Shown here one piece after another: positions 58,564 to 64,000 of a stretch of 64,000 bases of DNA. The DNA is from Bradyrhizobium sp. CB3481. GTDB lineage: Bacteria > Pseudomonadota > Alphaproteobacteria > Rhizobiales > Xanthobacteraceae. Each line of letters opens with the position of its first letter. The stretch's first letter is position 1. Position numbers and translations under genes: made by a program. The notes under the pieces were generated by a model. That model was not told the origin of the DNA. It was given only the letters and a program-made list of their open reading frames with translations, and made no database searches. The stretch lies in contig NZ_CP121647.1 of assembly GCF_029714305.1 (NCBI RefSeq), forward strand, positions 3,306,501 through 3,370,500, in the 5' to 3' direction.

Positions 58564-59196
58564 TCAGCGGCGGGCGAGATCTTCAAGGTACGCGCACAGC
58601 ATGTCGGCCACGGCGTCGGCGTAAGTCTCGATCTCCGCGGAAGTTCGGGGACTTTCCGAAAACTGTTTCCCGACCGCGCTGAGCGTCGTCGTGATCAGCT
58701 CGCCGGCCAGTATACGCGTCGCCTCTGAGGCTTCGGGCAGGGCTTCCTGCATGAATGCCTCGACAATGCGGTCGCCTGAGGCCCTCGCTTCGCGGGCTTC
58801 CGGGGCATCGCGATAGAGCGGGGCAGCGTCATCGAGTGCGACACGCACCGCGGCCTCATCGCATTCCGAGCGGATGAAGGTGTGAACCAGCGTGCGTAGC
58901 CGTTCGAGCGGCGGCCTGCCGGCGTCCTCGAGGATGCCGCGCAGCAATTCGGTCGTCTGCCGCCACTCATCGCTTTGCAGCCGGAACAGGATCGCGGCCT
59001 TGTTCGGGAAGTACTGGTACAGCGATCCGACGCTGACGCCGGCCCTCTCGGCGACCCGCGCAGTGGTGAAGCGCTGCGCGCCTTCCTTCGCCAAAACCTG
59101 AACAGCAGCATCCAGGATCGCCGCGACGAGCTCGGTCGAGCGGGCCTGTTGCGGCCGTTTTCGCGAGGAAACTGAAGGGCTTCGACGATCGGTCAT
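58564..59196 (-). CDS. TetR-family transcriptional regulator (210 aa)
   Basis: Start at MTDRRSPSVSSRKRPQQARS (59196). DNA-binding domain: ELVAAILDAAVQVLAKEGAQRFTTARVAERAGVSVGSLYQYFPNKAAIL, a canonical TetR helix-turn-helix. The C-terminal domain (RTLVHTFIRSECDEAAVRVAL) resembles the TetR_C_33/AcrR-like group. It is divergent from an O-methyltransferase, and an inverted repeat lies in the 94-base gap, so that gene is the likely target. Confidence 0.92.
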   Translation of the reverse strand: MTDRRSPSVSSRKRPQQARSTELVAAILDAAVQVLAKEGAQRFTTARVAERAGVSVGSLYQYFPNKAAILFRLQSDEWRQTTELLRGILEDAGRPPLERLRTLVHTFIRSECDEAAVRVALDDAAPLYRDAPEAREARASGDRIVEAFMQEALPEASEATRILAGELITTTLSAVGKQFSESPRTSAEIETYADAVADMLCAYLEDLARR

Positions 59197-59221
59197 GGGG
59201 CTCTGCGGGAATGCGATTAGA

Positions 59222-59245
59222 AAATGCGAATGATTAGTCGTATTT
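59222..59245. promoter_or_regulatory. Candidate TetR operator
   Basis: AAATGCGA - 8 bases - TCGTATTT is an inverted repeat matching at 7 of 8 positions, centred between the TetR and O-methyltransferase genes (26 and 45 bases from their starts). Confidence 0.5.
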
Positions 59246-59290
59246 CTGGACCGGCGCAAGGACGCGCTCACCCCCTGACTGGAGACCTGC

Positions 59291-59962
59291 ATGACCACCC
59301 TGACCACCAGCCCGCTTAAGCCCCTGCTGGATCGCCTGTTCGAGGAGGCCGATGCGGCCTCGGCGGAGACCGAGGCGGCTGTGGCCGATCTCTCGGACGA
59401 CGCGCGGGCGCGCCTGATGCGGAGCAAGACCGACTACCGCGACCTCTATCGGCGCCTGAAGAATGCGCCGCTTCCGATCTCGCGAGAGACCGGCGCGCTG
59501 CTGTATATGCTGGCGCGAAGCAACCGCGCACGGACGATCGTCGAGTTCGGGACCTCGTTCGGGATCTCGACCCTGCATCTTGCCGCAGCGCTCAAGGACA
59601 ATGGCGGCGGCCGCCTGATCACCACGGAGTTCGAGCCGTCCAAGGTGGCGCGGGCCCGCGATAACCTGATGGCTGGCGGTCTTGTCGATCTCGTTGAGAT
59701 CCGGGAAGGGGACGCCCTGCAGACGCTCGGCGTCGATCTCCCCGATACGATCGACCTGCTGCTGCTCGACGGTGCCAAGGCGCTCTATCCGGACATCTTG
59801 AGCCTGGTCGAGAGCCGCCTCCGGCCCGGCGCATTGATCGTCGCCGACAACGCCGATAACAGCCCAGACTACCTGGCACGCGTGCGCGCGCCAACTGGCG
59901 GCTACATGTCCACGCCCTTCGGCGAGGACGTCGAGCTATCCATGCGGATCGGTTCCTGCTGA
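59291..59962 (+). CDS. Class I SAM-dependent O-methyltransferase (COMT/CCoAOMT-like, 223 aa)
   Basis: SAM-binding motif I is TIVEFGTSFGISTLHLAAAL and motif II LITTEFEPSKVARARDNL. The metal/acid motif is IDLLLLDGAKALYPDIL, followed by LRPGALIVADNAD, as in catechol/caffeoyl-CoA O-methyltransferases (Methyltransf_3). The final ~20 residues are shorter than usual. Expected to methylate a catechol or a similar hydroxyl group. Probably controlled by the divergent TetR. Confidence 0.9.
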   Translation: MTTLTTSPLKPLLDRLFEEADAASAETEAAVADLSDDARARLMRSKTDYRDLYRRLKNAPLPISRETGALLYMLARSNRARTIVEFGTSFGISTLHLAAALKDNGGGRLITTEFEPSKVARARDNLMAGGLVDLVEIREGDALQTLGVDLPDTIDLLLLDGAKALYPDILSLVESRLRPGALIVADNADNSPDYLARVRAPTGGYMSTPFGEDVELSMRIGSC

Positions 59963-59974
59963 CCGGTCCGGCCT

Positions 59975-60865
59975 TCAACGCGGCAGATGGCGCAGCTTGT
60001 CGGGATTGCGGACGATATAGATCGCGGCAATCTTGTCGCCTGCTATCGCCATGCTCATGGTGTTGTCGAGCTCACCGTCCAGATAGAGCAGGGCGCCGGC
60101 GGCGCCGTTGATCATGGCGGGCTCGATGCGCATGTCGTGACCGGCGTTCTTGGCGGCAATGCCGATGAAGAAGCGCGCAATCCTGTCCGGTCCAATGATC
60201 GGATTGCGGGCCGCGGTCTTGCGGCCGCCGCCGTCGGTCAGCGCCACCGCATCCTCGCGCAGCAGTGCGGCAAGCTGTGCAACATTGCCGCTGGCGACGG
60301 CCTCGCTGAAGGCCTGCAGCAGGCGAGCGTGATTGTCGGGCGCCCGTACCGGCGCGGGACGATTGTCGCGCACGGCACGGCGGGCGCGGGAGGCCAGTTG
60401 CCGGCAGGACGCTTCGGTGCGGTCGAGCATCGTGGCGACTTCGGAAAACGGCGTGTCGAACACGTCGTGCAGCAGGAAGGCTGCGCGTTCCATCGGCGAC
60501 AGCCGGTCGAGTGCCAGCAGCAGCGCGAATGAAAGGTCGTCGGCGAGCTCGGTCGCGGCATCGGCCGACAGGCCCTCCGCATCGAACACCGGCTCGGGCA
60601 GCCATGGCCCGACATAGATCTCGCGCTGCGCCTTTGCGCTTTTCAGGCGGTCGAGACAGAGCCGGGTTACCACGGTGACGAGAAAGGCTTCCGGATTGTG
60701 GACGTCCTTTGCGCCGGTAAAGCGCAAATAGGCATCCTGCACGACGTCTTCGGCGTCGCTGCGGCTGCCGAGCATGCGATAGGCGAGCCCGAGCAGGCGC
60801 CCGCGATGGGGCGCCAGCGGGTCGTTGTCATGCGGCTTGTTTGACGACGTCGACATTATGCCCAC
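59975..60865 (-). CDS. ECF41-type sigma factor with SnoaL-like C-terminal domain (296 aa)
   Basis: Sigma region 2 spans residues 20-80 (GRLLGLAYRMLGSRSDAEDVVQDAYLRF) and region 4 about 110-165 (LDRLSPMERAAFLLHDVFDTPFSEVATML). A SnoaL-like extension of about 115 residues replaces an anti-sigma factor. All three ECF41 signatures are present: WLPEP (88-92), DGGGR (211-215) and NPDKL (287-291). In ECF41 the extension controls activity in cis. It is the third gene of a minus-strand operon; its start overlaps the carboxymuconolactone-decarboxylase-like gene by 38 bases. Met4 (60856) is an alternative start. Confidence 0.95.
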   Translation of the reverse strand: MGIMSTSSNKPHDNDPLAPHRGRLLGLAYRMLGSRSDAEDVVQDAYLRFTGAKDVHNPEAFLVTVVTRLCLDRLKSAKAQREIYVGPWLPEPVFDAEGLSADAATELADDLSFALLLALDRLSPMERAAFLLHDVFDTPFSEVATMLDRTEASCRQLASRARRAVRDNRPAPVRAPDNHARLLQAFSEAVASGNVAQLAALLREDAVALTDGGGRKTAARNPIIGPDRIARFFIGIAAKNAGHDMRIEPAMINGAAGALLYLDGELDNTMSMAIAGDKIAAIYIVRNPDKLRHLPR

Positions 60866-61373
60866 TCACGGTGACGCGGCGGCACTCCTTGGCATAGCCG
60901 AGCCCTGCCTTCACCATCGGAAACATCCGGCCGAGTTGCAGCCCCATCGTCAAGTCTATTACGCCTTTCTTGCCCCATTGCGCCTTCACGGCATCGCGAA
61001 ATTCCTCATCATTGGTCGAGCGGCGCACCACCGCGTCGGCAAACCGGAAAGCGAGCGTGGTCGCTTCATTCATCGCCCTGGCGTCGCGGCGGAGCACCGC
61101 CTCGATCTGGTCTTTGGCCATGCCGGCTTCCAGCGCCATGTCGACGACGAGTTGCGTGCAGGGGCCGCAATCCTCGGCCATCGCTCCGACGATCTTGGCG
61201 GCGAAGCTCGCCTCGACCGGGACCGCCTCGCGATGGGCGGCGGCCTTCATCAGCGGCGCGAATTTGAAGAAGGCGGTGGGGGATTCGTTCAGCAGCGTTT
61301 CGAGATAGGTGACGTCGTATCCGTACCGTTTGGCAAAGGCGCGCAGGCTACGGCGCGCGATCCAACTACGCAT
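60828..61373 (-). CDS. Carboxymuconolactone decarboxylase-family (AhpD-like) protein (181 aa)
   Basis: Start at 61373 after AAGGAGAACATC. The core AEDCGPCTQLVVDMALEAGM holds the redox CxxC (Cys69, Cys72) and the following His-less variant of the AhpD proton relay. The rest is helical (ATTLAFRFADAVVR). Family members are small disulfide-dependent peroxidases or decarboxylases. A CMD protein next to an ECF41 sigma factor is the recurring ECF41 arrangement, where it is the main target gene. Overlaps both neighbours, so translation is coupled. Confidence 0.92.
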   Translation of the reverse strand: MRSWIARRSLRAFAKRYGYDVTYLETLLNESPTAFFKFAPLMKAAAHREAVPVEASFAAKIVGAMAEDCGPCTQLVVDMALEAGMAKDQIEAVLRRDARAMNEATTLAFRFADAVVRRSTNDEEFRDAVKAQWGKKGVIDLTMGLQLGRMFPMVKAGLGYAKECRRVTVSGHNVDVVKQAA

Positions 61374-61743
61374 GATGTTCTCCTTGGTTGGGGAAGGCGG
61401 AATAAAGGGCGGCTGCCGACGGCAGCACGATCGCGAGGAGATCGAAGACGGGGTAATGGCTATGGCCGCCCGCCAGGATCGCGATATGCAACAGGGCGTG
61501 GACGGCAAGGAACCCGGCACCCGCGACAGCTGCCGGCCAGTACCGCGGACGCCATGCCCGCGCGGCGAGCGCGAAGCCCGCCACAAGGAACGCGGCTCCA
61601 ATGTCCTGGACGAAATGTGGGTTAAAGGGCCCGGTGTCCGGCACGCCGGGCACGGTCTGGTACCAGAACGGGCCGGCCAAGAGCATGATGAGCCCGTTCA
61701 GGACCGTGGGAATTGCGAGAATGGCCGCGAGCTGACGCCGCAT
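61366..61743 (-). CDS. Four-helix inner-membrane protein (125 aa), first gene of the ECF41 operon
   Basis: Start at 61743 (MRRQLAAILAIPTVLNGLIML) after AGGAGG. Four hydrophobic helices: residues 5-25, FVQDIGAAFLVAGFALAARA, WPAAVAGAGFLAVHALLHIA, and FDLLAIVLPSAAALYSA. FNPHFVQDIG and HSHYP supply conserved-looking His/Asp. It resembles the DoxX/DUF4345-like small membrane proteins, but I cannot name the family. Its stop overlaps the start of the CMD gene. It begins just downstream of the ECF41 promoter. Confidence 0.82.
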   Translation of the reverse strand: MRRQLAAILAIPTVLNGLIMLLAGPFWYQTVPGVPDTGPFNPHFVQDIGAAFLVAGFALAARAWRPRYWPAAVAGAGFLAVHALLHIAILAGGHSHYPVFDLLAIVLPSAAALYSAFPNQGEHHA

Positions 61744-61762
61744 AGGAACCTCCTGCGGCCAA

Positions 61763-61789
61763 GACGAGCCAGGCAGGGCGAGTGTGACA
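61763..61789 (-). promoter_or_regulatory. ECF41-dependent promoter
   Basis: On the minus strand TGTCACA (61789-61783), a 16-base spacer, then CGTC (61766-61763). This is essentially the published ECF41 consensus as I remember it. It lies 20 bases before the first operon gene, which implies a very short leader holding just the AGGAGG ribosome-binding site, and it makes the operon autoregulated. Confidence 0.8.
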
Positions 61790-62385
61790 GGGCGCATTAC
61801 AAAAATGCGGGTTCCAGACCGATTTTTTTCTCGGGCCGGCCGGCAAACTGGTGTGAAATTTGCCCTTGGCAAGCCGGTCAAGACTCGTTAAACAATGGGC
61901 TTCCGGGCGTGCTGGCTGTTGCTGGCACGTCCGTGCTCGCATTCCGAAAACTCGTTACGGTAGGAGATCATTCCTTTCAGGACATCCGCATGGATTGCTC
62001 GAAAGGAAGGAAAATCCATCGTTTCGGTGGTGTGCGGCAGGGGTTTTTCGGCATGCCGAAGTGCCTCGATCCTGTCCGAGACTGCAGGCGCCCCAAGGGA
62101 AATTTTGCATGGAAATGCAAGTTTCTTCAACGGCTTAATTTTACGGCCTGCATAGACGGGTGAAGACCGGATTTCGCCTGACGCCGCCTTCCGCGGCGCG
62201 CTGGCTGATTTTTGGTTCGAACCTCGACACACCGCGCCATCTGGTTCGGGAGGGCAGGCTTTAAAGATGTCGTCTGCCCGGCGTGTCCTGAGGACTGGTG
62301 TCTTGAGGTCAGGTTTTGGGTGAGACGATGGGTGCAACCCGGTGGTCTCGCTCGCGCGAAGGCCGCCAACCGGAGAGAGCTTGCT
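61790..62385. other. Long leader/promoter region of rplJL-rpoB
   Basis: No gene is supported. Structures include TTGCAT-GGAA-ATGCAA (62105-62120), a GCCGC/GCGGC hairpin near 62180-62200 and GGCAG...CTGCC around 62252-62278. Part of this region is expected to be the rplJ leader bound by the L10-L7/L12 complex, but the site was not pinned down. Confidence 0.4.
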
Positions 62386-62904
62386 GTGGAAAGAGCGGCA
62401 AAAAAGGACGCGGTCGATCAGCTCAACGGGGTCTTTAAGACCACGAGCGTCGCGATCGTCGCCCACTATTCCGGCCTCACCGTGGCCCAGATGCAGAAGC
62501 TGCGCATGCAGATGAAGCAGGCGGGTGCGTCGGTGAAGGTCTCGAAAAACCGTCTCGCCAAAATTGCTCTTGAAGGCACTGACGTCGTTGCCATCGGCTC
62601 CCTTCTGAAGGGGCCGACCGTGATCGCCACTTCGAACGATCCGGTAGCGGCGCCGAAGGTTGCCGTCGAATTCGCCAAGACGAACGGGCGGTTCGTCATT
62701 CTCGGCGGCTCGATGGGTAAAACCGTCCTGGATGTGAACGGCGTGAAGGCGCTTGCCTCGCTGCCGTCGCTGGACGAACTGCGCGGCAAGCTTGTCGGCC
62801 TCCTGGTGGCGCCGGCGACCAAGCTCGCTCAGCTCTCCAATGCGCCCGCAGCCAAGCTCGCGCGCGTCATTCAGGCTCATGCCTCAAAGGGCGAAGCGGC
62901 CTGA
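62386..62904 (+). CDS. rplJ: 50S ribosomal protein L10
   Basis: 172 residues. GTG at 62386 is chosen because GGAGAG lies 8 bases upstream and the family starts here ([17 protein letters not shown]). Landmarks: [35 protein letters not shown], and the C-terminal helix that binds L7/L12 dimers ([20 protein letters not shown]). It forms the base of the L12 stalk and represses its own operon. A 58-residue upstream extension of the frame is not coding. Confidence 0.97.
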   Translation: MERAAKKDAVDQLNGVFKTTSVAIVAHYSGLTVAQMQKLRMQMKQAGASVKVSKNRLAKIALEGTDVVAIGSLLKGPTVIATSNDPVAAPKVAVEFAKTNGRFVILGGSMGKTVLDVNGVKALASLPSLDELRGKLVGLLVAPATKLAQLSNAPAAKLARVIQAHASKGEAA

Positions 62905-62958
62905 CCCTTCGCTAATCTCAAACCTGGTTCGAAACCAAACGTTTAAGGAAAAAGATCA

Positions 62959-63336
62959 ATGGCTGACTTGCAGAAAATCGTCGACGACCTCTCGAGCCTC
63001 ACCGTGCTCGAAGCCGCCGAGCTCGCGAAGCTCCTCGAAGAAAAGTGGGGCGTTTCCGCCGCTGCCGCTGTTGCCGTTGCCGCCCCGGGCGGCGGTGGCG
63101 CTGCTGCTGCTCCGGCTGAAGAGAAGACCGACTTCACGGTCGTGCTGGCTGCCGCTGGCGACAAGAAGATCGAGGTCATCAAGGAAGTCCGCGCCATCAC
63201 CGGTCTCGGCCTGAAGGAAGCCAAGGACCTCGTCGAAGGCGCTCCGAAGCCGCTGAAGGAAGGCGTGAACAAGGAAGAAGCCGACAAGATCAAGGCCCAG
63301 CTCGAAAAGGCTGGCGCGAAGGTTGAGCTGAAGTAA
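62959..63336 (+). CDS. rplL: 50S ribosomal protein L7/L12
   Basis: 125 residues. The N-terminal dimerisation helix is [30 protein letters not shown]. An Ala/Gly-rich hinge spans about residues 35-53 ([20 protein letters not shown]). The C-terminal factor-binding domain is [48 protein letters not shown]. It recruits translation GTPases. The stop codon lies inside a small perfect hairpin (AAGTAAC-GCAA-GTTACTT). Confidence 0.98.
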   Translation: MADLQKIVDDLSSLTVLEAAELAKLLEEKWGVSAAAAVAVAAPGGGGAAAAPAEEKTDFTVVLAAAGDKKIEVIKEVRAITGLGLKEAKDLVEGAPKPLKEGVNKEEADKIKAQLEKAGAKVELK

Positions 63337-63794
63337 CGCAAGTTACTTCGGCGAAATCCCGGGCAAGCGTCAGCGAGACCCGGGATCTGTCCAAAGTTGG
63401 TGCGATGGGGTAACCCAAAGCTCGGCGTACACAGAAAAGTGTGGGGATTCGCGGGGTTAGCCCCTCGAATCTCCACGATTCCGCCCCATATCGGGGAGGC
63501 AGCAGGAAAAATACGGCAGGCGGCGGGGACGGCAGGGTGTTCCTGATGTAAGCCGTTGGGAGACAGTCAGATTTCGGGCTTTTTCAGTCCGTGAAGCGAC
63601 CAGTTAGGACGGGCGGGTGCAGTCATGTGCCCCGCGCGTCGTTTTGCGTTTTGAAGGTCTAAAGCGCGGGTTCAGGATTAAATTCCTGAAATTGGGCTTT
63701 GTTCCTTTAGGCGATTCGACAATTCAACCCGGGGGCGATGGCAGTCGCGCTTCGGAAGGTTCGCCCCAAAGGGCGACGAAAATGAGAGGCCACG
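63337..63794 (+). other. rplL-rpoB intercistronic region with two strong hairpins
   Basis: 458 bases with no real gene. Hairpin 1: ATCCCGGG (63356-63363) with CCCGGGAT (63379-63386). Hairpin 2: GTGGGGATTCG (63441-63451) with CGAATCTCCAC (63466-63476), one mismatch, plus an inner GGGG-TTAG-CCCC. No T-runs follow, so these look like attenuation or RNase III processing signals between L12 and RNA polymerase genes. GAGAGG before ATG 63795 is the rpoB ribosome-binding site. Confidence 0.6.
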
Positions 63795-64000
63795 ATGGCG
63801 CAGCAGACATTCACCGGTCGCAAACGCGTTCGCAAGTTCTTCGGACACATCAAGGAAGTAGCCGAGATGCCGAACCTCATCGAGGTTCAGAAGGCGTCGT
63901 ATGACCAGTTCCTGATGGTCGACGAACCGCAGGGCGGCCGGCTGGACGAGGGCTTGCAGGCGGTGTTCCGCTCGGTGTTCCCGATCTCGGATTTCTCCGG
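63795..64000 (+). CDS. rpoB: DNA-directed RNA polymerase subunit beta (5' part only)
   Basis: Opens [21 protein letters not shown], then [19 protein letters not shown], the standard alphaproteobacterial RpoB N-terminus. It continues to [19 protein letters not shown], where the window ends after about 68 codons. It is the second-largest catalytic subunit of RNA polymerase. Position after rplJL is canonical. Confidence 0.97.
   Translation, partial: MAQQTFTGRKRVRKFFGHIKEVAEMPNLIEVQKASYDQFLMVDEPQGGRLDEGLQAVFRSVFPISDFS

Noticed and set aside
63617..63904. 95-codon frame overlapping the rpoB start
   Set aside because: Overlaps the conserved rpoB N-terminus out of frame and has no ribosome-binding site.

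Overview
The window is about 64 kb of a high-GC alphaproteobacterial chromosome, almost certainly Bradyrhizobium or a near relative in Nitrobacteraceae. The grounds are the twin Porin_2-type porins, the Bradyrhizobiaceae-specific micro-gene rreB with its 17-nt Shine-Dalgarno sequence, many short secreted proteins typical of the group, several families of ~80-105 bp intergenic palindromic repeats, and the tRNA-Trp / secE-nusG-rplK-rplA / rplJ-rplL-rpoB landmark at the right end.

Layout. 1-5.6 kb: the 3' end of an outer-membrane barrel gene, small hypotheticals, two alpha/beta hydrolases (one apparently lacking its nucleophilic serine) and a MarR regulator. 5.8-7.6 kb: first porin. 8-12.6 kb: tRNA-Thr, a nickel/cobalt-type permease, an orphan Bug/TctC binding protein, and a lipid-flavoured trio (Mpo1-like, NAD epimerase, ICMT-like methyltransferase). 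12.6-19.6 kb: two paralogous secreted lipase-like proteins, small secreted proteins, a sulfatase-superfamily hydrolase and the 23S rRNA methyltransferase rlmB. 19.7-24.7 kb: tRNA-Tyr with a GIY-YIG cassette behind it, a YCII protein, rreB, tRNA-Gly, and an ECF sigma/von Willebrand pair with a probable frameshift. 25.3-27.1 kb: second porin, whose leader matches the first at identical spacing.

27.2-35.2 kb is the most unusual part: three tandem paralogues, each fusing a LivK-like (type I) binding protein to a TAXI/NMT1-like (type II) binding protein. Each has its own promoter block and terminator, and no permease gene lies nearby. 35.3-49.4 kb is catabolic: a CaiB-type CoA-transferase, a vanadium-haloperoxidase-like enzyme divergent from a CadC/TolB/TPR regulator, a TetR regulator divergent from an acyl-CoA dehydrogenase plus APH-kinase pair (a split counterpart of animal ACAD10/11), an EamA exporter, two SDRs, a histidine phosphatase and a beta-lactamase-fold esterase. 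Most gaps between these genes hold palindromic repeats.

49.5-64 kb: tRNA-Trp, opgC, a five-gene envelope/stress cluster (BrkB, DUF3618, LEA-like, holin-X-like, membrane protein), then secE-nusG-rplK-rplA. The usual link from rplA to rplJ is broken by about 5 kb of other genes: a 2-hydroxyacid dehydrogenase, a TetR/O-methyltransferase pair, and an ECF41 operon with a near-consensus ECF41 promoter in front. rplJ, rplL and the start of rpoB follow. No CRISPR array, integrase, transposase or rRNA operon was seen.
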